From: Pseudoscleropodium purum
Taxonomy: Eukaryota > Streptophyta > Bryopsida > Hypnales > Brachytheciaceae
Direction of reading: 5' to 3'
DNA: 64,000 nucleotides
NCBI GenBank assembly: GCA_963969395.1
Contig: OZ017796.1
Coordinates: 41,158,243-41,222,242 of the forward strand
Shown here: piece by piece, positions 1 through 11,900 of the stretch
Layout of the letters: every line of letters starts with the position of its first letter
Numbering within the stretch: position 1 is the stretch's first letter
Made by a program: the position numbers and the translations under genes
Notes under the pieces: generated by a model
Seen by the model: only the letters and a program-made list of their open reading frames with translations
What the model was told of the DNA's origin: nothing
Databases searched by the model: none

Positions 1-970
1 TCCCAAACATTTAAATCAACTTGTATTTACATGAAAATTTTACCACAATAATTAGACTTCAAGGGGAACATAACCCATCAAATTTTTTTGAAAAAAAACA
101 TTGGATGAAGGAGATACAACCCCCCAAAGTTTCATCCATCAAATGTAGTTTGGTGGACTCAAATTGAACCTATGAACTTCGACTAACTTTCAAGAAATCA
201 ATATAGCTTGTATTGATCTTAAAATTTTTCCACATAAACTAGAAGAGAGAGTGCAACTTTTCCAATAAGTTTCATTGAATTTGAATGACGGATGCAAAAG
301 TTACAACACTTTGAATTTGACTTGAAACTCTATGAGGCCACATTTCGTTTGGTGGGGCAATGAGGGATTAAGCCTAAAAGGAAATGAAACTTTGTGTAGT
401 TAACCTCAACGAAAATTGGTAGCTTCTAGGTGTAAAGTGGACCTTAGTCATCCAATTCCAACATCTAATAGACTCTTATTTATGTCAATCACCCATTACC
501 ACAATCTTAGCAATCATTTAGCATCATAACAATGTAGGGAGGGAGGGAACACATCAACATGTAGTTTGGCATGCTTCTACCCATACTAAAACCAATTTAA
601 TCCTAACAAACTTTGAAAAATCATAGGATATTCATTTTTTGTTGAAATGTCTTGATTCTTCTTGCAAATGGCTTCACTCAAACTTCTCAATCTCTAAAAA
701 AAAACATGAGTTGACAAATAGCTTCTCTAGAATACCTAGATAGCAAATCTGCTTGCTAGTAGGCATGTTTATCTGAATTGTAAATCCAACAATAATCCAC
801 ACCCGTAGAGAGTTTTCAGACCTCGGAACGAATGAATATCACTCGATGTGGATGACAACCGAACTTCTTCATCGGACTCTGCCATGTCATCATGCCCCAT
901 CAGCAAGAGACATACTGCCTACCAACCACAAGCATCCACGTCACATGATGTAGATACTGGCACGAGCCTC
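1..970. other. AT-rich non-coding repeat DNA
   Basis: This stretch has no credible coding region. It is AT-rich and contains one arm of a dispersed direct repeat (490-755) whose second copy lies near 15.5 kb, so it is probably the edge of a transposon-rich tract. From about 980 the composition becomes mixed, with CT-rich runs that look like the 5' leader of the gene starting at 1549. Confidence 0.6.
490..755 (+). repeat. dispersed direct repeat, copy 1
   Basis: This segment aligns by eye with 15505-15803 in the same orientation. Shared stretches include ACACATCAACATG, AACAAACTTTGAAAAAT and GAGTTGACAAATAGCTT in the same order and spacing. The copies differ by scattered substitutions and small indels. 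No ORF is seen, and the element type is unknown. Confidence 0.65.
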
Positions 971-1548
971 ATCCTTTCTAGTTCTACCTCTTGATTGTCA
1001 CAACAAGCTCACTCTTTCTATTTCTCCCTCTCACGGATTTGAGCTCAATCTCGCAACAATCGCTAACAAGATTTCCCCCGTTTTTGCATTCTGCTGAGGT
1101 AATTCTCTTTCTGAGGCTTCTCTTTCCTTTCGTGCCATTGGATTTGGTCTTGTCTCTGATTTTTCCGCGCAAGAAATGTTTCTAGCTGAGATTGGTAATT
1201 TGGGTAGTTTCCAGTTCTGTCATTAGGGTTTGATAACGGGCTCGCATTGTAATGTAAAGAAGTCACCCGCACCGAATTTGAAGCACTTTTTTTGCAATAC
1301 TTGAAGCGCTGAGTTTTTATTCTTAGAGTATTCAGATTTTTGAGTTTTTTTGTTGGGTTATCAAAGAGGATTCCAAATGCACCGAAGAATACGGTGGTGC
1401 TGCAATTGTGTGTGGTTTTCTTATTATTGGCTAAGCTGTTGCATTCAATGCGATCTTCATTGTTCGTGTAGAAGGGCTTGAGTATGTAAATCTGAGGCTT
1501 ACAATTGGGTGATTCTGAAAGGAATTGAAGGAAATTCAGCAATTAACA

Positions 1549-3309
1549 ATGGCGACGACTGCTTGTCAAGCGCAATGTCTTCAAGCGTCAAAGTATTTGA
1601 CCCAGGGGTCATACGCCTTGGAGGTTCGGAACAGGCCGGCTACAGTTAGCTTCACTCGCATTCCTGTATATCCTCTAACCTACAATTTTTTGGGCGAATG
1701 TTAGTATCTTGATGTTGGGACCACTTCAGAATGCAAGGGTTGAAGCGACAAGGTTAAAATTTGAACCAACCATGTGCACTTGGGGTGAGATAGTACACTT
1801 AAACTAATCCAATTAGGCCTTGAATAGACCACTTAAAACCTCAGTACATAATAGTAGAAACTTGCCACGTACACATGCATCATATGCTAGAGCAAACTTT
1901 CTTCTTTCCAGTGGTATGCTGAATTTTCCTTCCTGAAAGTCCTATGGATGGGAAAGTGGACACTTGATTTAAACAAGTACTTCAGGGTCAACTTAGTCCA
2001 CTGTGATATGCAGTGGAATCGCATTGTCTTAGCATTGCCCTTCTTTTCCCTGAAGAAATATTCTCTTTCCCTGCTTGTGTGTGAATATTACTGATCCTGA
2101 GAGTATGGGTATTAGGTGCAAGGTCTGAGGCAAAGGGGCAACCGGATTGTGTGTGCGGCGGAAGGGAATGGCAGCTGCTGCGGAGGTAGCGATGGTAAAC
2201 AAAGTTCTTGCAGCAGTCATGGAGCCAAAGCACCACCGCCGAGTCTTGCCGGAGTGGGTGCTGAATTCGAAAACATGGTGTCTCGTTCAACAATGCAGGA
2301 GTTCGAGAAAGAGTACGACTCCGGGGAGGTTAGAAACACGCTATCAACCCTAAACTCCCGAATGCTAGACCTTAAACCCTTCAATTCATAACATTCTTGA
2401 GTAGCGATGGCGTGTTACTTTCTGAGAACGAAGACATCCGTCGATTCACAACAGCATTCTTGAGTACCAGTGACATTGCCCTTTCTGAGAACATTGACAA
2501 CTAAGAGTTCAATTTAGAGCGAACTCATACTAAAATCAAAGTGAATTCAAAGCTCTGATATGCTCTCACGTATTTAGACAATGGCTCATTGGCTTGAGTA
2601 GCTCTCGCTTGTTCGAACCCTTCAAAATATGGTGTCAGATAGTTTTATGTCTTCAGAATTTCTTTTCATTCCAATACTGAGGGTTCCAGAATGTTATTTT
2701 CTTTATGCGCCCACAAGTAGAAAATGGTCCTGGAAATTCAATCATCTATATACTTCTTATTTCATCTATATTCTTCTCGTTACTTTACTAAGTTGTACAA
2801 TTCTGATTTGGTCTCTGTGGGGATGTCCCAGATGCAAGGAACCATCACAAGAGACGTCGTTGTAGACGTCATGAATGAAGTTCCCGAGCTTCTTGTAAGT
2901 CAACGATTGTTTCAATTGATAGGGGCGCCCTCATCAAACTTAGTTTTAACAAGTTTTTTGACATTGTCAAGGGCTCAAAACATTGGCTACCAGATAGTAT
3001 CTCTTGTCAGATTAAAAAACCTGTTTTCATCAACGAGAACCGGTTTGAACTTACGCTTGACGGGGCGACCCACCGTTTGGTGACTGCACGTTTTTATCAG
3101 GTGTAAGCAACAATAGTTTGCATTCATAACTAAGAAGGATCGCTCATGTATACTCGTTTTGGAGATTTTTAGGGTTTACCATTTGTCCTGTTTGCCTGCA
3201 GAACTCCAGCAACGAGGAGAAGTTTGTGGATGTGGATGCCGTATTGAGCGAAGCGATGAGTCTAGCCAATGAGGACTTCGTCTTTGAATCGGAGGGCACA
3301 ATGGTTTAG
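1549..3309 (+). CDS. probable plastid-targeted protein of unknown function, five exons
   Basis: Proposed exons are 1549-1665, 2116-2328, 2832-2894, 2972-3100 and 3202-3309. All introns fall in phase 0 with GT-AG borders, which supports the chain, and it gives about 209 residues ending in a TAG stop. The N-terminus (MATTACQAQCLQASKYL) is rich in Ala, Thr and Ser, lacks acidic residues and leads into NRIVCAAEG, which resembles a chloroplast transit peptide and processing site. A Cys/Gly/Ser-rich segment follows (about residues 52-66), then a compact C-terminal domain with TITRDVVVDVMNEVPELL and FINENRFELTLDGATHRL. I do not recognise the family. The start of exon 4 is uncertain: an acceptor at 2954 keeps the same frame and would add six residues. 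Nothing suggests that the gene is broken. Confidence 0.6.
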
Positions 3310-4390
3310 GGTTCTTAAAGGTATTGTAACCTCAAATTATCTGTCTTCTTACGCGCGGGAGCACGTCTTCTGGGTTAGTGTCTGACACCGGTCAAGCTAG
3401 TGGAATTTTAAGAGTATGGACAATGAGGAGCTCTTTGCTGTGACTCTCCTTTTGGTTCTTCTTTCACGTGAGATTCCACTTAGCAGTGGGCATCGACACT
3501 CGTCTGGGTTTTGATAGCGGTCATCAACTTGTCTTTTTCTCTGTACCTATATGAATATGAAATACATGGAAGCTTTCAACAAGACAAAGTGTTGAGATCC
3601 TTTGAATCTAATCCCTTGAGTGCATCTTCTGTGAGTACCAACGTTTTGGCACTCACAATAGCTCCTTTCCCTGCTGGTTTGGTGTGATTTGGGTTAGTAG
3701 GATGCAATTTGCTTTTCATATGCTTTTCATAGTGTGATGATCGAGTTCAGAACCGTGTGGTTTTGAGTGTGACGCTAGCATCTACGAAATGGAACTGTAG
3801 TCTGTTTTTTCTAAATCAATGCTCACTTCTGAGGGAATAGTTCTCAAACAGGTACAATTGACCTACAAGTATACAACTAGACGTGTTTTCAGTCCTTTGG
3901 CAACTGAGTCTTGATCTCACTCTCCCCCTTACGCTCTCTAGTAAAGAAACTCGTCAGTTGCAGAGTTGACCTACTGTAATTCTGAAGACGAGTTTGTTTT
4001 TCCTAGGACGTGCAAGGAGGTAGTGATATGGGGATTCTAACGAAAACCACAAAAACGAGTGGGCAATTACAGTGCCCGCTCGGTGGGAATCAGCTTTTAA
4101 GAGAAGTTGGACGCATTTCCTATTCTGTGTTGGAACTCTAAGACTTTAGAACATGTTCAGTCAGCAATGTGACCTTGGTTTTACACGATAGTGCTACGGG
4201 TATCAGAAATATGTCACCGCTTCCTGATGTCTTCTTGTCTGAATCACTTCGCGGCCTTTTCTTCTATGAGCCGCCCAGAGTCCTCAAAGTGTTACGCCTC
4301 GCTTCAGAATAATGTCCCCATAGGGATCTTCTTGTTTGACGAAGATCGACTCATTCGAGGCCAGCACTGAAAGTTGTAATTCAAAAATTT
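3310..4390. other. intergenic region between two convergent genes
   Basis: About 1.1 kb separates the stop of the plus-strand gene at 3309 from the 3' end of REC8 on the minus strand. It probably holds both 3' untranslated regions. I see no coding exon, tRNA or repeat here. Confidence 0.5.
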
Positions 4391-4533
4391 GTAGTCAGAT
4401 ATTGGGCATCATCTGGAGGGTAGGGCCCTTCAGATGATACATTGCAGGATTTGAAGCGAAGTAGACAATTACAACTTCCTTACTAGCATATTTCGATTGA
4501 CCAAAAGCTAGGTTTGCGGGGAATTGCGTGATG

Positions 4534-7500
4534 CTAGCGAATGCACCCAAAGTCATCTGAAGAAATTAGAAGATCATTTCCTCTGAGGAAATTAGAATCT
4601 CAGACAATGAAGGATTGTGAGATATGCTCACCGCAGACTTGATAGAACATCCTGGCTGCGCGGGTCTTATCAAGTCCAGTCGTAAGATTGTTTACGGACG
4701 CCTCGTAAACGTCTGCTTCTTTCAGCTTATTGAAATGCTCCCGCAGGAGTCTGTGATAATCAATTTATAATAGTCAGATCTCTTAGATAGCTGCTGGAAT
4801 CAGCGGTATATTCATCATCACCTGCTGTGGCATGTGCGTTGCAAATCGCCTTTTTCGGCCTATTTGTGTCGGTGTAAGTAAGCTTCCAGTCGTCTTCTGA
4901 TTCTACAGTCTAGCCATTTATCTAAAATATCCTTCTATTATAATTCCAATTTTATAGAGTACTTGTACCTAGAATATTGCAATAACGTGAAGCGTTATTA
5001 AACCTAGGAAATATTTCATCAAAATTTTTTTTCTGATAATGACATGTTTGCAAGGTTGTAAGCAAATTATGATTGAAGTGATATCGATGCAATCTCCAAG
5101 AGAATGAAAATATCGGCAAGTGAATTAGAGCTTCGGGGGTCTTACTTGGCTACGACAATGGTCGTGTTATTGATGGAGTCTGCTGGTCTTGGTTGAGTCG
5201 AATTGCTGGTGTCCTCCAGTAGCTCTATCAACCAAATTCCAGTGACGAGTGAGGATGCAGATCGCCTCATCAAAGTTTAGCAATGTTCACAGTAATTAGA
5301 TTGTACTTGAAGTTATGTCACGTGATTGGCGAGGTCAAACAAAATCAGCAGTGAGACTCTTCAAATACGATCACTCCGACAATTTCCCTTGAACGCCATG
5401 GACTGAAATGGCTTGACCTTTGCGTGATAGATATCGTGCCAAGGTAGAAACTATGGAAATAAGTAAGCTTACGAGATTGTGCGAGGATGCCAGCTTGAAA
5501 GTCACCACTAGCAAAGTAGTCGATCATGTCAGACTTGCCAGATGCTCTGCGAGGTCGAATATTCATCTCCGGCAACTCGCCTGAAATAGGCGACATATTC
5601 CTTCCAACGTCCTGAACGGGGCTTCCGGTATTCCTTCTTTTCGACCTACGGACATTAAATGATCGAGTGTCAAGTATGATGAAAATGGTGTTACAGCAAT
5701 CTGAAACTGTGGAGAAGCCACCCTCAGAAGTGCTTCAAGTTCTCCCAGTTTCATCGGATATGAGTGTATGCGACTAATGAAGAGGAAGTAACGTTTCACC
5801 AATGCACTTACTTCCCAGACGTCGGCGGCTCTCCTTCGCTATCATAGGACAAGCTTCCTCCATAAGACGCTGACATCGAGCGCTTCGAAGATTTTCCGTC
5901 TGTGGTAAGTGGGGCTGCAGAAGTTCCTATAATTGATGAGCCTTCCCCATTTTTCTCGTTATCCAAAGAGGAAAATATGAGTAATAATTAAGTATACCGC
6001 ACAACGCAGCATGTATGAAGTACTAAGTATTTGTTTTAGACCAAAAATTGCATTTGAAAGCTTACCAAAGAGAGCTGGTGTTCGAAGGCCGAATCTATTT
6101 CCGAATATATCCTCTCTACTGCCAGTACTCGGCGTTTGAAGAGCTTCTCGAAGCTTTTCCACAGAACCTAGGCTATGGTGATCAGTCTCTGCAGGAGGAG
6201 ACTGAGGAAGCAAGTGTGCCAAATTGTCCATGCCGAGATACATGCACACGAAACATTGGCAATTTTGTAAGCTAATCTTGATTAATCTTTGTGGAGAATT
6301 CTGAGTGACTACTACCAATTGTAGTTCAAACATACTATCAAAACATACTAATTTCTCTAGAATTCTCAATCCGAGGATAATTGTCAAATGTTACTCACAT
6401 TTTCTGGTTCCATCTGTAAACCTGTTTCCATTGGAAAATTCGTGTCAACCGGGAAATCTGGTTCTAGAGGTCCTGGAATATCTGCTCCGACAGGGAAATC
6501 TATATCCATTGGAGAGTTTTGCTTGGAGCCGCTGGAAGTTGGTGATGCGCCTGTGGCAGTTGAAAGTGTGAGACTTCAAATATTTATTCCTCAGACTTCG
6601 AGGATGCTACGTTCTTACCTATTCTTCTAATTAGGACATTCTTTTACAGTTGAGTTCTTTCAAGTATCTATGAGAAGTAAATCGCATGTCGATCGAGTGT
6701 AAGTCAACAATTTCACTCATAATCGCATCACTCAAATTGTCTCCAATTATCCCGAGAGGTCGCAGAGTTGCCGTAGTATTCAAGGCCGATGATCCTGGCC
6801 TACAAAATTCCTCACATGCATGACACAGGATGAGAAAAGTTACCTTGTTTTTTACTGGAATCAACTGGTTTACTTGGAGTCGGGATGACTAAAAGTCGCC
6901 ACATCTCCTGCAGCGCTGGAGCCCAAGTTGGTTCGGGCCGGAATTTCACATTCAAGGACACACAAACCGATGGAAGGTTCCAATTCTGCTGCACTGCTCT
7001 GACACGCTGCTTGTTGATGTCCTTTGCCTGTTTTGGAAAATATCTTAACTTTAATCTACTTGGCATAAATCAGTTTCGCCATCTATATTGAGAAACTTTT
7101 GAATATGCTTTCACTATAATTGTAACCCGTTCATCTTAAGTCAATTTCGATATACATAGTCGTTATCCTGAGCGGCAAAACTGTGACATATAACCGCTGA
7201 AAGCTCCACTAACTAGGCATGGAAAACACAGTAGTGCTTTATACACCCGTCTAGAGAAGTGGAAATGTAGTGAAATTGCACTAATATAACGAAATTGACG
7301 CTATCAGGTAATAACATGAAGCCCGATTTATTGCAGCGAACCTTGCTCCGGACGGTTCTTGCGCCTTTACGACCGACAATATCTGATGTATCCTGAAGCC
7401 ATGCGGCGAACGCCTTCTTAGAAATTTCTGTTTCATCATCGTACATTAGCACTCGAGCATTTCTCTTCCGAATGTTCCTTCGTGCTGATCGTGTTTCCTT

Positions 7501-10500
7501 CTTGGGTTGAGAGCTGCCTGCCTCTGGCTGCAGCAGTAATCACATTGAAATTCAGTGAATTGCGGCCATATCCTTCTAATCAAGTTGATGGCGATTTGAG
7601 AGGGGATTTTCTTCTGGAATGGGATGGATAATATAGCTTACCAAGAGAACATTTTGTTGATCTGTTTCCGGCTCAGGCATTTGCTCCTCAAATATCGTGT
7701 GCAGAGCGCCCGAAAGTTCGGGTGGACGATTATCTGTGATAACCGGAGAAACATCAGTCAGTCACTCGTAGTACGTTGGATAGGATATCATTAAAGATAG
7801 TGGAATCGGAAGGCTCAGTAGCTTAAATTACGTAGAAACTTTGTAGAATTCTTCAATACAGAGTTACTCCCAAGTGCCTGGAAAAGTCTGTCATAACTGT
7901 ATGGCACCACTGCAGGAAATATTGGAAGAGTTGCGAAATTCAGTCATTCTTTTTAGTTTGAAAAAATCTTGCACGGTCTCTGACCTGGAATTGTTTTATC
8001 TGGAGCGCAGTCCTCCACTGGGCCAACTTCCAGGGATAGTCTGTGTCCTGGAAGCTGAAATTCCGGCAAGAAGTCATCCAGAGGCCCAAGGATACTGTCC
8101 GCTGACAGAGATGACCCACTTCTGCTTTCTCAAGCGGCAGACAAGTCACAGAATGCAGTTAGTCGGTTTCATTTTAAATATGGATTTTTACTTATCAAGA
8201 ATAATTAAGAACTTTCTGCGATCGTACACTTCGAAGGAGAGAAAAGCATTACTTGCGCATTCCACCCACACTATGCGGTGAGTAGGGAGCATTGTCTTGC
8301 AAAGTAATGTCTTCAATGGCAGCTGTGGAACAGAGATCACAGCTTGTCTTATTATATTGAAGAGATGTCGACACTGGGATCCTGGAGGCAGACTATCATG
8401 GGCTATCAAGCAGGTAAATAGTACGGCTAACCACGACTGCAATTTAGAGGAAATCAAGAACGAATGACAATTAGTTCGTTGTATGCAATTAGATTGTAAT
8501 AAAAATAATTAGATATTTTCATGTGAATGTTTAAGCTAGAACGGTCGATGATCCTTAACCCTGAAAGTGATCTCGAGGAGAATCATTGTCCTCTAAATTG
8601 TCGGCATTGACTTCAGGAAAGACGAAGAACGTTTCTTCCTGTTGACAAAGCAGATACTAAAATTTAGTGACAATTGCAGTTATGATAGCTGAATACTGCC
8701 TTGGCAAATTTCTTTTAATCAAGTTGTCGCTAGCTATAGCTTCGAAAATGCGGGAAGAGTCTGACTCAATCCCAGTCTAAACGTAGGCAATGCAAGATGG
8801 CAGCCTTTATCCCCAACTCAAAGTCAATTTTGTGGCGGAGTGGTAGATCAAACGAAATTGGCTGTCCTAGATGCAAGCTTACCAAAAAGTTAACGCCCTC
8901 TTGCAAAGGAACAGATGGCTCTCTCATAGGCCTTTCAGTATTTTCTGCTATCCGAATTTCGTCGGATGCCATTGTGATGTTCTCATATCTGTACGATTCA
9001 ATGATCAAAGTTGCCAGCGACCAGTAAGTTTCTCCAAATTTCTGTTAATAGATCCAAGAATCTCCGATCATTACTGTTGCAACGCTTAGAACCACATTTG
9101 TATGTATATTCTTTCCAAAGTCAAAGCGTCGCTTGTGGCACACCACAAACAGCCCTTTGTGAACTCTTGTCTGCAAATTGACTGAGACCGACGTTAATTG
9201 TCTGTTAGTCGCGGAACATTTACCAAGAAGACAGGCGTTCAATTCTTTCTTTTCTTGAGAATACTATTTCACGACAGAAACTCTTAGAATTTCAGGATAA
9301 TAATTTTATCTTACTTAGCACGGTATTTTCGCTTCGGCAATTTGGTTCGGTCCTCATCCGTTCGCACCGCTTCTATGTTGATCTTCATCTGTTTCACGTA
9401 AGCATGCAATGCCGTCATTTACAACCATTTATCAAAACATCAAAGCCCAGAGGTGACATTCTCTATATTAACGCTAAAAAATCATGTACACGACATCATG
9501 TGTCAACGGGAGCCCGACCATGGGGAATTGAACGTCAAGCCACAGTTTGTACTTGGTTGTGCTAGTACAGATACGAATATACATGACAAAAAATCATTAA
9601 TACGGAGTATATATAATTTAGTGATTGAGAGGGAACCACACGTACGAGAAATGCGTTCATGTCCTCTGCAGGTTATTATACCCCGTCGTTTAATCCAAGT
9701 GAAACACAGGAGAAACGTCAGCAGTTAGCTGGCGAAGAAATTTAGCGTTCACGATTGGACGAAATCAACTATTAGTCACTCTGGCTGTATTTATTTATCT
9801 GATTAGACGATTTGACAAATGGTCACTTAGCTCAACGGATAAATGCCTGTAACCCGAGGAATATACCGATTGCTGTATACAAGATTTCAAGGAATATGTT
9901 CAATGATTCAAAGATGATTGACAACAATAAAAACTCTAAACCTTCAGAAATTGTGGTCCTTACCATACAAGAAAAATACTTTGCGCTTGTAAATTTGGAC
10001 AATCCCTCCTGTAGGGTTTCAAACACGGCGATCATTCAGTACGTTCTTTCCGATCCCATGACAAACCAAGTTACCGGTAGCTTTCAACCTGGCACATTAA
10101 ATTTTCAGTTTCATGACTTGCAAGCTTCGAGTATATTCTTTCAGTATTTCTTGGTAAAACTGCGCAGATCGATTATGAAATGTCGCCCTCAGAGAATGAC
10201 GCACTTACCCATGAGGATTCCCGAGAGTCGAAGTGCGAGCGGAACAGGAGGATTAAGAATCTGCTTGCTGTAAAGGACGCATTCATGTAAGATGAAATAA
10301 ACGGAGACGTATTCACGTGAGCAAATTTTCTTTTCAACTCTAGACTTGGTTTGCCGATGAGACGAGTAAGCAAAATATGCACTATCCTTGTCAATTTTTC
10401 AAGAGCACCTTTAATGAGGAACGTTCTTTGAAAAAATGCAGATACTTGTACAGAACTGTGAAGACAATTTCATTACCATATCTGCACGATGTTGATCTTT

Positions 10501-11025
10501 GCGGCCTTCGTCCTGTTAATGTTCGCACGAATTGTTGCTGCAATCCTGCCATTTGTGGATTCCAAGAACACATGTATCAATGATATTATTCGCACTGCCG
10601 CAATTGCCACAATGGTGCTTCTTTCACAAAATGCTGGCATTGCGTATACAAATAATAATTTATGCCTACGAAAGACGAGACATGAAGCCTTTGGTGAGTA
10701 AGTAACGCTTCCATTCAAATGGTTCGTTATCATTCGAGGCAAATGACTATCAACGGTGCACATTATTGGAACACAGTTCAGGGAATTGAAAAGGTAATCG
10801 GGAGTACTTCTATCTTTGTGTTGTGTTGTGTTGTGTCCTAGGCTAAAGCCGTACTTAAGAAAATCATGTAACCAAGTCAAGTATCTTTTCTGCCAGAGCT
10901 CGTGGACCAATTACTCCAATAGTAAAATCAGAAAATGTCGATCTTGCAATTGAGCTGAGAGGCATCACTCACCAAATTTGCCCCATCGGGTGCTTCTTGC
11001 TTAGGAGTTGGTGTGAATAAAACAT
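4534..11025 (-). CDS. REC8: REC8-type meiotic alpha-kleisin (cohesin subunit)
   Basis: REC8 is the kleisin that closes the cohesin ring on meiotic chromosomes by bridging SMC1 and SMC3 in the nucleus. Exons, all read on the minus strand: 11025-10973, 10545-10477, 10267-10209, 10008-9964, 9665-9646, 9388-9315, 8988-8883, 8638-8560, 8373-8253, 8124-7985, possibly 7909-7868, 7733-7642, 7527-7342, 7027-6844, 6794-6648, 6550-6399, 6276-6066, 5941-5812, 5645-5473, 5224-5146, 4750-4632 and a last exon from 4556. Every junction keeps phase with AG/GT borders. The N-terminal Rad21/Rec8 domain starts MFYSHQLLSKKHPMGQIW and continues to QILNPPVPLALRLSGILMG. The mid region has LMYDDETEISKKAFAAWLQ, and the C-terminal winged helix has TGLDKTRAARMFYQVC. 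The length of about 770 residues suits plant REC8. In the canonical last splice the frame stops after seven codons (4534-4536). A one-base shift would continue the wing and end at 4395. Family confidence is high; individual borders are less sure. Confidence 0.88.
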
Positions 11026-11900
11026 TTTTGACCACCAGAAAACGAGCGCCAAGGTGAAAATTACTTCGCTATGAATCCTGTCAAGCCCAACGAACTCAAG
11101 CAACTGCGTGAGTCTCAGCTACTAATTTCTTGAAAACTCAATAGTTTATTTCTTAGTTTCCTCTATACCTACAATACACGGTGCAAGAAGCAGAGAAGCA
11201 CGAGTATCCTTCAATCAGTGTTAAAATTAGTGCAGCACTCTCAACGTTGCACAAATTTCTAACCATTCGCCCGCAGAAAACAATCATCAATTACGAAGCC
11301 ATAGTAATGGTTTCAATACTGCTCCAAGATTCAGTGTTGTAAACTCTGACTAGTCACCAAATTAATGCAAAAGAACAGCAAACAATAGATCGAGCTCACT
11401 AAAATTGAACAACAGTTTAGAACACTGTCCAGTCGAGAGCGGAATTGACCGTACTGCCTGGCACATGCTGTAGAGTTCATGATCAAGACATCTGAATGGA
11501 ATATTGTAATGAAAAAACTTATAGAGAATGTAGAAAATTAAAAATTATGATCCACAGGCCGATTCAATTACTGAACTAATCACTTGCGCAGTTCATTTGA
11601 TCATATCCATGGAAACAATTAAATTCAAAGGTGAAGCCATCGACACAGACAGCAAATTCAAAAGCCGACAAAGTGCTTACGAAATCAATGAGCCAAATGA
11701 ATCCGCTTCTGCACCAGAATGAATTGCGTAGAGAGACTAATGCAGCGCAAGCATGAGCAAAGAGTTTGCTATGAACTGGCACGGAATGGCTAGAATGGCA
11801 GGGAAGACCTCGTCCAAATGGCGCCTCATGGCGCACTCAAATCTACGTCCCTGAGAAGCTCATAGAATGAGAATTCGTTGATTTTAAAGAATCATGGCCA
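11026..11900. promoter_or_regulatory. upstream region of REC8, no defined elements
   Basis: This is the sequence immediately 5' of the REC8 start codon and presumably holds its leader and promoter. Composition is mixed rather than AT-rich. I could not identify a convincing TATA box or other site. A minus-strand ORF near 11.6-11.8 kb has no recognisable content. Confidence 0.3.

Noticed and set aside
9821..9880. tRNA-like start with an A-box-like TTAGCTCAACGG
   Set aside because: There is no B box or cloverleaf downstream, and the stretch lies inside a REC8 intron.
10820..10840. Pentanucleotide microsatellite (TTGTG) in a REC8 intron
   Set aside because: About four units only; common intronic noise.
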